This document shows positions 1 to 5,159 of a stretch of 7,325 nt of DNA, in pieces. Where the stretch lies: assembly GCA_017993025.1 (NCBI GenBank), contig JAGONL010000012.1:1-7325 (forward strand). Direction: 5' to 3'. This DNA is from Candidatus Saccharimonadota bacterium. Its GTDB lineage: Bacteria > Patescibacteriota > Saccharimonadia > Saccharimonadales > SZUA-47. The translations under genes were made by a program, and so were the position numbers. Each line of letters opens with the position of its first letter. The first letter of the stretch is position 1. The notes beneath the pieces are model-generated. The model saw only the letters and a list, made by a program, of their open reading frames with translations, was not told where the DNA came from and ran no database searches.

Positions 1-70
1 TCTTATAAAAATATATCGATTCTTTCAAATCCGTAACAGAAATACCAATATGATGGACTTTATTTATCAC
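1..70 (-). CDS. VOC-superfamily (glyoxalase/bleomycin-resistance fold) protein, N-terminal fragment
   Basis: Only the first 23 codons are inside the window; the gene runs off the left edge. The translation, from a GTG start at 70, reads MINKVHHIGISVTDLKESIY and then FYK. This is the typical opening of a vicinal-oxygen-chelate domain: a beta strand with HIGI.V.DL followed by a helix containing FY. In this family the second histidine (His7) is usually a metal ligand. The GTG overlaps the stop of the upstream Mur ligase as GTGA (70-67). An AGAGAGG Shine-Dalgarno sequence lies 7 bases upstream at 78-84, so the start is well supported and translation is probably coupled to the Mur ligase. VOC proteins include glyoxalase I, dioxygenases and antibiotic-binding proteins; the substrate cannot be told from this fragment. 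Confidence 0.8.
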   Translation of the reverse strand, partial: MINKVHHIGISVTDLKESIYFYK

Positions 71-1356
71 GCGAATTCCTCTCTAAGCCACTCATCCAGA
101 CTTCCACCACCTCCAGCGCTAAGACACAGAACTAGGTTACCTTGAGACTTAAGAATTGAGATTTGAGATTTAAGATTTGCGTCTAGCTTTGCGGGTTCTC
201 TATCTGTTGGTAATTTGGTTATTTCGCAAAGCTTTTCGGGGGTTAGCATTTCTAGTGTTTCATCTTCGCGCGCCAGATAGCTGGGTACAATAAAGAGTTT
301 TTTAACTCCTTCAAATAAATCTACTAAATCTTCTTTAATAAAGTGCTGTCTGGTATTATGAAGCCCCTCATATACAACCACAACGTTTTCACAGGCTATC
401 TCCTGAGCTGTTTGTAAAGCCCCACGTATCTTCTCTGGAGTATGCGCATAATCAGAATATATATTTTCAGTTATTTTTTCAAAACGACGCGACAACCCTG
501 GGAATCTGTTCATAATTAGGATTAATTCTAATATGGGCTTTCCGGTTAAATCGCTCATTGCATTGCAAACTAATAATGCGTTGCGCCTATTTACTTCACC
601 AATTAGCCCTATTTCGTTTATCAGGTCTTCATGTAATTCCCGCTCTAAAGCAGTGTATCCAACTCTTTCTAAATCTTTAAAATATGCATATACTTCTTTT
701 TTGGTATTACATAAAAACGAAGTAAATGCTTCGTTGTAACTGTCTTGAGTTGGGTAGGTATCTGGATGGTCATAGCTAATCCCAGATATAATCGATATTT
801 CTGGATTAAAACTCAAGAAATTACGGTCATATTCATCAGCTTCATATACAAAATATTCAGATTTAGGGTCATATTCACCCATATCTCCAAAGGAAAGCTT
901 AGCGCCTACTGAATAGCTAACGGGTACACCTAGTTGTTTAAAAAGCCAAACAGTCATAGCAGTTGTGGTTGTTTTTCCATGAGTTCCGGCTATCGCAATC
1001 ATCTTTAAGTTTTTCTCAAGCAGAAGCATATTTAAAAATTCATCGCGTTTAGAGATTTTTATTCCTAGATTTTTAGCCATTTCTATTTCGGGGTGATTTG
1101 GGTTTTCTTTTAAAAGGGACGATGAAAAAACAAGCCAATCAATTGGTATCTTAACATGTAAAGAATCAATTTCTTTGCCTGTTTGTCCAATGGATATGTC
1201 AGAGATACCGTGTTTAGATAAATATTCAATATAAGAGCTGTTTTGTTTATCAGAGCCGGATACATCGTATCCCGCCTGCTTTGCAATAAGTGCTAAAGGG
1301 CCAATGCCTGTGCCTCCGATTCCTGAAAAATGTATATGCATGCGTTTAGTATACAT
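67..1356 (-). CDS. murC: UDP-N-acetylmuramate--L-alanine ligase-type Mur ligase (MurC-like)
   Basis: Mur ligases join amino acids to UDP-MurNAc in the cytoplasm, using ATP, during peptidoglycan precursor synthesis; MurC adds the first L-alanine. The 429-residue protein has all three domains. The N-terminal Rossmann domain has HFSGIGGTGIG (9-19) and GSDK (34-37). The central ATPase has the P-loop GTHGKTTT (124-131), an acidic YEADEYDRNF block (171-180) and SYDHPD (194-199). The C-terminal domain has FPGLSRRFE (285-293) and DYAHTPEKI (302-310). The GIGGTG motif and DHPD favour MurC over Mpl or MurD/E/F. It is shorter than most MurCs (about 450-490), and its final motif reads SAGGGGSLDEW where MurC usually has GAGD. 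The start is not certain: ATG at 1356 lacks a Shine-Dalgarno but has TATACC 7 bases upstream, and Met6 (1341) has TATACT 6 bases upstream. A more specialised Mur-like ligase is possible. Confidence 0.85.
   Translation of the reverse strand: MYTKRMHIHFSGIGGTGIGPLALIAKQAGYDVSGSDKQNSSYIEYLSKHGISDISIGQTGKEIDSLHVKIPIDWLVFSSSLLKENPNHPEIEMAKNLGIKISKRDEFLNMLLLEKNLKMIAIAGTHGKTTTTAMTVWLFKQLGVPVSYSVGAKLSFGDMGEYDPKSEYFVYEADEYDRNFLSFNPEISIISGISYDHPDTYPTQDSYNEAFTSFLCNTKKEVYAYFKDLERVGYTALERELHEDLINEIGLIGEVNRRNALLVCNAMSDLTGKPILELILIMNRFPGLSRRFEKITENIYSDYAHTPEKIRGALQTAQEIACENVVVVYEGLHNTRQHFIKEDLVDLFEGVKKLFIVPSYLAREDETLEMLTPEKLCEITKLPTDREPAKLDANLKSQISILKSQGNLVLCLSAGGGGSLDEWLREEFA
78..84 (-). promoter_or_regulatory. 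Shine-Dalgarno sequence of the VOC gene
   Basis: On the minus strand AGAGAGG lies inside the last codons of the Mur ligase gene, 7 bases before the GTG at 70. It decides in favour of the GTG start and of coupled translation of the two genes. Confidence 0.6.
139..177 (-). repeat. In-frame low-complexity repeat in the Mur ligase C-terminal domain (residues 394-406)
   Basis: This stretch is built of near-identical TTGAGATT/TTTAAGATT units on the plus strand and encodes NLKSQISILKSQG. The unit NLKSQIS/ILKSQG is repeated at the protein level. It sits just before the conserved final strand GNLVLCLSAGG, at a surface linker. I recall similar LKSQIS-type in-frame repeats in other CPR proteins; that part is memory, not a search. 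Confidence 0.5.
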
Positions 1357-1369
1357 TAATAAGGGTATA
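1357..1369 (-). promoter_or_regulatory. Possible -10 element for leaderless transcription of the Mur ligase
   Basis: TATACC (minus strand 1369-1364) lies exactly 7 bases before the ATG at 1356, the spacing seen at other genes of this window. TATACT (1353-1348) lies 6 bases before Met6 at 1341 and is an alternative. Neither has a good -35 hexamer, so this is weak evidence. Confidence 0.3.
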
Positions 1370-1496
1370 GAGGGGTTAGGGTGTAGGTGATATAAGACAC
1401 AAGGGCTTAGATTATAGGCTAATGTAAGCTACGAATGCACTCCATTTTCATTGTAGTTACTGTACCCTCTACACTAAACCCTATGCCCTAGTTTCT
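1357..1496. repeat. Imperfect TAGGG/CCCTA-rich inverted repeat filling the intergenic gap
   Basis: The 140 bases between the Mur ligase and the two-helix membrane protein gene hold no ORF. The left arm (about 1358-1390) is G-rich, with the words GGGTATAG, GGGGTTAGGG and TGTAGG. The right arm (about 1461-1490) is its approximate reverse complement, with TACCCTCTACAC, TAAACCCTA and TGCCCTA. The arms almost exactly reach the ends of the two genes. Pairing is interrupted by several bulges, and no run of T follows on either strand, so it is not a standard intrinsic terminator. A consensus TATAAT (minus strand, 1416-1411) lies between the arms without a convincing -35. Its role is unknown: a dispersed intergenic repeat, a structured leader or an atypical terminator are all possible. 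Confidence 0.45.
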
Positions 1497-2102
1497 TTAG
1501 TTTGCTATATGAACAGCGTGTCTAGTTCTGAAGTACATTAGCAAGCTTATAAGAGTTGCAGACCCAAATAGAATTGAAGCGATTAGACTATATCCAGCTA
1601 GGTCAGGAGACCAGCGAGGTGCTACGAAATCATATTTATAATAGTCTTCTTCGATTTCCTTAATTTTTGTGCCGTTTTTTTCTATATACTCAGCTATACA
1701 TTCAGTTCGATTTCTACCAGAAAAGCCTTGGTTGCCATTTGCTTCACAAAAAGCCTGAGCTTCAGGGTATAGAAGATCATTAGCATCTTTAACTCGCGCC
1801 TCCTCGATGGCTACTAGGTTCTCGTAGGTGCCTTTTAGCTGAATTGGCGGGTATATGCCATTAGGGCCACCAATCTCTGTGTTCATATGAGAATATATAT
1901 AGCTACGAAGTTCATTTAGAGCGGTCTCAACGTCACCCCCAGCTTGATCAACGGCGTTAAGTGCATTAAAGCGTTTAACGGCATTGTTTCCGTTACTAAT
2001 CATCCCAGAAATAAACATTACGACAGACAAAATAGTTAAGATTCCAAATATAACAATCTTGATTATACTTTTCCTATCAGAACGATAATTTTTTTGTCTC
2101 AT
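1497..2102 (-). CDS. Two-helix membrane protein of unknown function with an extracytoplasmic helical domain
   Basis: I do not recognise a named family. The 201-residue protein has a short basic N-terminus (MRQKNYRSDRK) and a membrane segment at about 12-34. An extracytoplasmic region of about 130 residues follows, then a second membrane segment at about 169-192 and a short basic tail (RTRHAVH). The positive-inside rule puts both ends in the cytoplasm. The loop looks mostly helical, with a GGPNGIYPPIQL turn at 78-89, reminiscent in layout of sensor or chemoreceptor periplasmic domains, but there is no cytoplasmic signalling domain. Cys119 and Cys135 are the only cysteines and both lie in the loop, so a disulfide is possible. 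The gene follows a terminator and has its own TATAAT 10 bases before the ATG; no Shine-Dalgarno is evident. Confidence 0.75.
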   Translation of the reverse strand: MRQKNYRSDRKSIIKIVIFGILTILSVVMFISGMISNGNNAVKRFNALNAVDQAGGDVETALNELRSYIYSHMNTEIGGPNGIYPPIQLKGTYENLVAIEEARVKDANDLLYPEAQAFCEANGNQGFSGRNRTECIAEYIEKNGTKIKEIEEDYYKYDFVAPRWSPDLAGYSLIASILFGSATLISLLMYFRTRHAVHIAN

Positions 2103-2112
2103 TTATATTTCC

Positions 2113-2141
2113 ATTATAGCGCTTACGGTTAACATTAAAAA
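2113..2141 (-). promoter_or_regulatory. Promoter of the two-helix membrane protein gene
   Basis: On the minus strand a consensus TATAAT (2118-2113) lies 10 bases before the ATG at 2102. A poor -35 (TTTTTA, 2141-2136) lies 17 bases upstream, within the T-run of the preceding terminator. The predicted transcript would have a leader of only about 3-4 bases. Confidence 0.5.
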
Positions 2142-2174
2142 TAACCGTCGCACTTTTTAAATACGACGGTTATT
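2135..2174 (-). terminator. Intrinsic terminator after the single-pass membrane protein gene
   Basis: An 11-bp perfect stem (2164-2174 with 2140-2150, AATAACCGTCG on one arm) with a 13-base AT-rich loop is followed on the minus strand by TTATTTTTAAT. It ends the transcript of the 2794-2192 gene about 18 bases past its stop. Confidence 0.75.
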
Positions 2175-2191
2175 AATTCACTGAACACTAA

Positions 2192-2794
2192 CTAAGGTGT
2201 TTGTGTTGTATCAGTTTGATTTGTGGTGTCAGTCTCTTGTGTAGTATCAGTGGTTTCACCAGTTTCTTTATATTTGGTGATTGCTGTTACAACTTGACCG
2301 TCATCTTTTAGGTTTTCCCAGTATAGAACTTTGTCCCTTGCGATGTACATTACATCTTCTGGTCCATGAAGTTCGCTACCAAGCTTAGCTAGACTAATGT
2401 TCGGTTGTGCTTCTTGAGATGCACCTTCTGGCTGAATTGGATTTTCAACTCTAACATAGTAAATATCCGTCAGTACGTATAAATCACTATTATAAGTTCC
2501 TAATTTACCAAAGTATACTTGGCCATCTTGGCTGTTCAAGAATACTGCCTGGTATTTATCGGTGTTAATAAGGGCAGATTCTTTATTGACCTTATCTTCT
2601 TTACCACCAAAAACTAAACCAACTAGTAGTACTGCTGAAAGCAGGGCTACTCCAATTAATACGAATACTGAACCAAGCTTTCCATACTCTATTCCTTTTT
2701 TTGCTTTTTGAGGAGCTGGCGCTTGCTCACTGCCCATTTGTGGAGCAGGTTGTTGCTGTTGAACGGGGCGATTTCCTCTATTGGCGAAGTCCAT
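2192..2794 (-). CDS. Single-pass membrane protein of a CPR-conserved family, unknown function
   Basis: The 200-residue protein has a flexible Pro/Gln-rich cytoplasmic N-terminus (1-33, with QQQQPAPQ), a basic KAKKG stop and one strong membrane segment at about 41-63. An extracytoplasmic domain (about 78-176) and a Thr-rich tail with repeated TDTT(Q/N) words (181-200) follow. The outer domain reads QAVFLNSQDGQVYFGKLG, then LYVLTDIYYVRV, then SLAKLGSELHGPEDVMYI and KVLYWENLKDDGQVV. I recall this core as a recurrent hypothetical protein in Saccharibacteria and related CPR bacteria, with no known activity; no catalytic motif is visible. A strong AAGGTGG ribosome-binding site 7 bases upstream fixes the ATG. 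It is transcribed alone, divergently from the 66-residue protein gene, and ends at a hairpin terminator. Confidence 0.8.
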   Translation of the reverse strand: MDFANRGNRPVQQQQPAPQMGSEQAPAPQKAKKGIEYGKLGSVFVLIGVALLSAVLLVGLVFGGKEDKVNKESALINTDKYQAVFLNSQDGQVYFGKLGTYNSDLYVLTDIYYVRVENPIQPEGASQEAQPNISLAKLGSELHGPEDVMYIARDKVLYWENLKDDGQVVTAITKYKETGETTDTTQETDTTNQTDTTQTP

Positions 2795-2801
2795 GGGCTT
2801 C

Positions 2802-2808
2802 CCACCTT
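2802..2808 (-). promoter_or_regulatory. Shine-Dalgarno sequence of the single-pass membrane protein gene
   Basis: AAGGTGG on the minus strand, 7 bases before the ATG at 2794, differs from AAGGAGG at one position. It shows that this genome uses leadered, Shine-Dalgarno-driven genes as well as apparently leaderless ones. Confidence 0.7.
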
Positions 2809-2838
2809 ACCTTTCACTTAAAACTTTAATATACAGAT

Positions 2839-2868
2839 ATTGTAATGCATAAGCGTGATTAAAGGCAA
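2839..2868 (-). promoter_or_regulatory. Probable promoter of the single-pass membrane protein gene
   Basis: TTGCCT (2868-2863) and TACAAT (2844-2839) on the minus strand are separated by 18 bases. They would start transcription near 2832 and give a leader of about 38 bases carrying the AAGGTGG site. The match is moderate (four of six at the -35, five of six at the -10). Confidence 0.4.
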
Positions 2869-2918
2869 GAGTCATATTAATTTTTTATCAACAGATAGGG
2901 AAACATTGCAAAAAAATA

Positions 2919-2956
2919 TTGACAAGTGTTGTCAGGGGAGAGTATGGTGATATTAC
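2919..2956 (+). promoter_or_regulatory. Promoter of the 66-residue protein gene, two overlapping readings
   Basis: TTGACA (2919-2924) is a perfect -35 and pairs with TATGGT (2943-2948) at 18 bases. Alternatively TTGTCA (2929-2934) pairs at 16 bases with the extended -10 TGATATTAC (2948-2956). The second choice starts near 2963 and leaves a leader of about 26 bases holding the ribosome-binding site. Either way the promoter lies inside what would be the first codons of a longer GTG-started frame, which argues against that longer start. Confidence 0.55.
2920..2934. promoter_or_regulatory. Perfect palindrome overlapping the -35: candidate operator
   Basis: TGACAA, a 3-base GTG spacer and TTGTCA form a perfect 6-bp inverted repeat that covers both candidate -35 hexamers. 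A dimeric repressor bound here would block the promoter. No regulator gene is in the window, and a palindrome of this size can partly arise because TTGACA-like words face each other. Confidence 0.35.
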
Positions 2957-2976
2957 TAACTAATGTTAAGAGGGGA

Positions 2977-2982
2977 AAGGTG
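2977..2982 (+). promoter_or_regulatory. Shine-Dalgarno sequence fixing the start of the 66-residue protein
   Basis: AAGGTG lies 6 bases before the ATG at 2989 within a purine-rich AGAGGGGAAAGG stretch. It decides for this ATG over the upstream in-frame GTG at 2926, which has no such site. Confidence 0.65.
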
Positions 2983-2988
2983 TCAAGC

Positions 2989-3189
2989 ATGGCTTACAAG
3001 CACACAAACTCAAAGGGTGTCACATATTATTTAAACTCAAAGGCTGTAGTACTTCGCGGTGGTAAAGAACAGACTATTTACTACTTCAGTAAGGACGAGC
3101 GCAAAGAGTCAATCGATGCAGTACCTGCAGGAATGCAAGTAAACGAAAATCCACGAAACGGTTTCCTAACAGTTAGCCGAATCAAATAG
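2989..3189 (+). CDS. Small conserved CPR protein (66 residues), unknown function
   Basis: From the ATG at 2989 the protein starts MAYKHTNSKGVTYYLNSKAV, continues with VLRGGKEQTIYYFSKDER, and ends with VPAGMQVNENPRNGFLTVSR. I recall this family (KHTNSKG.TYYL.SK, LRGGK.Q.IYYF.K, NPRNG) as a very common small hypothetical protein in Saccharibacteria and other Patescibacteria, with no assigned role. It is soluble and basic, with alternating aromatic strand patterns (TYYL, IYYF) suggesting a small beta fold; nucleic-acid binding would be a guess. An in-frame GTG at 2926 would add 21 residues, but the family motif starts at the ATG. AAGGTG lies 6 bases upstream of that ATG (2977-2982), and the promoter occupies the extension. 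The gene stands alone with its own promoter and a strong terminator, which suggests high, independent expression. Confidence 0.85.
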   Translation: MAYKHTNSKGVTYYLNSKAVVLRGGKEQTIYYFSKDERKESIDAVPAGMQVNENPRNGFLTVSRIK

Positions 3190-3208
3190 TTCTATAGGGA
3201 CAATCAAG

Positions 3209-3247
3209 ACGGCTCTGGTTTTTAAAATCAGAGCCGTTTTTTATTTT
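3209..3247 (+). terminator. Strong intrinsic terminator after the 66-residue protein gene
   Basis: ACGGCTCTG (3209-3217) pairs perfectly with CAGAGCCGT (3229-3237). A G-T wobble and T-A pairs extend the stem inward, leaving a small AT loop. The run TTTTTTATTTT follows at 3237-3247. It separates this gene from the ABC operon. Confidence 0.9.
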
Positions 3248-3282
3248 GCTTTTAACAGTTTAAAATTGTTATTCTATAAGTA
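3246..3282 (+). promoter_or_regulatory. Probable leaderless promoter of the ABC/Nudix operon
   Basis: TATTCT (3270-3275) lies exactly 7 bases before the ATG at 3283, so the first transcribed base would be the A of ATG; there is no Shine-Dalgarno. A weak -35 (TTGCTT, 3246-3251) lies 18 bases upstream at the end of the terminator T-run. TTAACA (3252-3257) with TATAAG (3275-3280) at 17 bases matches better, but it would start transcription inside the gene. Confidence 0.4.
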
Positions 3283-4038
3283 ATGAAACAAATTATTCTT
3301 GTAGAAGGTCTGACCAAAACTTATGACGGCAAGAATGTAGTAGATAAGATATCTTTTGACGTAAAGACAGGCGAAGTATTTGGAATCTTGGGGCCAAATG
3401 GTGCTGGCAAAACAACTACTCTAGAAATGCTAGAAGCGTTGCGACCCATTGACGGCGGAACTGCAATATTGGCAGGAATTGATGTAGCTAAAAATCCAGA
3501 TAAAATTAAGATGTTAATAGGCGTGCAGCCTCAAACTCCATCCTTTGAAGAAAAAACAAAATTAACAGAGTTATTAGATTTTTTTGCTTCAACCTATGGT
3601 GAAAAAATAGATGCTATGAAATTTCTGAAAGATGTAAGTCTGGAAGACAAAGCTAATAGTTACCCAGAGCAACTTTCAGGCGGACAAAGACAGCGCTTTA
3701 GTATAGCTACGGCACTCGTCCATGGGCCTAAAGTATTCTTCTTAGATGAACCAACTACAGGACTTGACCCACAGGCACGTCGCAACCTATGGGATCTAGT
3801 TAGAGAAGTTCGTGACCGCGGTGTCACAGTGGTGATGACCACGCACTATATGGACGAGGCTGAATTACTGTGCGATAGGGTAGCAATTATGGATAGTGGT
3901 AAAATAATCGCACTTGATACTCCAAAGAACCTAATAAAGTCATTACTCAAAAAAGGCTTTACTAAAAAGCAACAAGTAGAACAAGCCAACTTAGAAGACG
4001 TGTTTATAGATATGACAGGAAAGGAGCTAAGGGATTAA
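3283..4038 (+). CDS. ABC-2 type exporter, ATP-binding subunit
   Basis: This cytoplasmic ATPase powers the membrane permease encoded next to it. The 251-residue protein has every ABC motif: Walker A GPNGAGKT (37-44), a Q-loop at VQPQ (Gln84), signature LSGGQRQR (131-138), Walker B VFFLDEP (151-157), D-loop GLD (160-162) and the H-loop histidine at 188 in TTHYMDEAE. The ending NLEDVFIDMTGKELRD is characteristic of the DrrA/CcmA-like ATPases of two-component ABC-2 drug, polysaccharide or lipid exporters. The C-terminal extension is short (family members are often about 300 residues). Only one ATG is possible before the first strand. It is the first gene of a three-gene operon, and its stop is 2 bases before the permease start. 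The substrate cannot be predicted from the ATPase. Confidence 0.95.
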   Translation: MKQIILVEGLTKTYDGKNVVDKISFDVKTGEVFGILGPNGAGKTTTLEMLEALRPIDGGTAILAGIDVAKNPDKIKMLIGVQPQTPSFEEKTKLTELLDFFASTYGEKIDAMKFLKDVSLEDKANSYPEQLSGGQRQRFSIATALVHGPKVFFLDEPTTGLDPQARRNLWDLVREVRDRGVTVVMTTHYMDEAELLCDRVAIMDSGKIIALDTPKNLIKSLLKKGFTKKQQVEQANLEDVFIDMTGKELRD

Positions 4039-4040
4039 AA

Positions 4041-5159
4041 ATGAGCAACTTTCGCAGACAAATTTTGCCAATAACTACCTTTATTCGTATTGATGTAAAG
4101 CGCATGTTCCGAGACAAAGTGGCAATTTTCTTTGTTTTCCTTTTCCCACTAATTTTCTTGTTTGTGTTTGGGGGTATTTTCGGTAAAGAAAACGATGTTT
4201 CATTTAAGGTCGCACTGATGAATAATTCTGAAACCGAAATAGCTAAAAATGTAGAAAAAGCACTTAACGACAATCAGATTCTAGAAATCGATTCAAAAAT
4301 AGTTGATTTAGATACAGCAAAAGAAAAAATGACAAGAGGCGAACTAGACGCTACCATTATTTTGCCGGAAACTTTTGGCCAAACAGAAGAGGGTTCTACA
4401 ACTCCTGCAGGAGAAGCTGAAGTGCTATATAATCAGAACAACGAACAGGGTGGACGGACACTAGAAGTAGTTTTAGAGGGTGCATTCAGGGAGCTGAATT
4501 CGCAGTTTGTATCGACGGATATGCCGTTTACTGTTAAAGCTACTTCTACTGCAACAGAGAGTCAGCGTCGGTTTGACTATGTTTTTGCAGGGTTGCTTGG
4601 TTTTAGTATTTTGTCACTGGGTATCTTTGGGCCAACATCTGTATTCCCGCGCTTAAAGCAAAGAGGTGTTTTGCGACGATATAGTACTACTACTCTGAAA
4701 GTATGGCAGTATTTTGTGGCAAATGTTTTTTCTAACGCTTTTGCTGGTATTTTGTCCGTGTCGCTGATGTTTATAACGTCGCTACTTGTGTTTAATTTGA
4801 ATATGAACGGTGATTACATAAGTCTGGCGTTGATAGTAATTCTAGGAACTGCTGTGCTATTTGGTATTGGACTTAGTATTGGTGGTTGGGCAAAAAACGA
4901 AAATCAGGCTGCGCCTCTTGCAAACTTAGTGACGTTTCCGATGATGTTTTTGTCTGGTACGTTTTTCCCTAGGTTTGCTATGCCAGAATGGCTACAGGGA
5001 GTTTCAGGATTTCTACCACTTACACCAGTAATCGACGGTATCCGGCTTATTGTTACAGAAGGTAAAACAATATTTGAAATCGGCCCACAAGTTGGTCTGT
5101 TAGCTATCTGGGCCGTTATTATATACACGATAGCTTTCAAGGTATTTAGATGGGAATAA
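4041..5159 (+). CDS. ABC-2 type exporter, permease subunit
   Basis: The 372-residue membrane protein is the channel partner of the preceding ATPase. It has the ABC-2 layout: a basic N-terminus with FIRIDVKRMFRDK, and TM1 at about 27-47 (FFVFLFPLIFLFVFGGIFG). A large extracytoplasmic domain spans about 48-178. Five more helices follow at about 179-199, 225-250, 257-283, 290-308 and 348-368. Two ABC-2 hallmarks are visible: KQRGVLRRYSTTTLKVWQY (206-224), the cytoplasmic coupling segment, and PMMFLSGTFFPRFAMPEWLQ (300-319) followed by LPLTPVIDGIR. TAAGGGA about 6 bases upstream serves as the ribosome-binding site inside the end of the ATPase gene. This domain order resembles multidrug or lipid exporters, but the substrate is unknown. 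Confidence 0.93.
   Translation: MSNFRRQILPITTFIRIDVKRMFRDKVAIFFVFLFPLIFLFVFGGIFGKENDVSFKVALMNNSETEIAKNVEKALNDNQILEIDSKIVDLDTAKEKMTRGELDATIILPETFGQTEEGSTTPAGEAEVLYNQNNEQGGRTLEVVLEGAFRELNSQFVSTDMPFTVKATSTATESQRRFDYVFAGLLGFSILSLGIFGPTSVFPRLKQRGVLRRYSTTTLKVWQYFVANVFSNAFAGILSVSLMFITSLLVFNLNMNGDYISLALIVILGTAVLFGIGLSIGGWAKNENQAAPLANLVTFPMMFLSGTFFPRFAMPEWLQGVSGFLPLTPVIDGIRLIVTEGKTIFEIGPQVGLLAIWAVIIYTIAFKVFRWE

Noticed and set aside
533..739. Plus-strand open frame inside the Mur ligase gene
   Set aside because: It is antisense to a conserved enzyme, has no ribosome-binding site and no recognisable protein features.
2926..2988. N-terminal 21-residue extension of the small CPR protein from a GTG at 2926
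   Set aside because: It lies on the promoter and palindrome, has no ribosome-binding site, and the family motif and a good AAGGTG site begin with the ATG at 2989.
3252..3280. TTAACA-N17-TATAAG as the promoter of the ABC operon
   Set aside because: The hexamers match well, but transcription would start inside the ABC gene, after its only possible start codon. TATTCT 7 bases before the ATG fits better.
3660..5140. Minus-strand open frames inside the ABC ATPase and permease genes (3660-3842, 4004-4273, 4904-5140)
   Set aside because: They lie antisense to genes with unmistakable ABC motifs and show no independent coding evidence.
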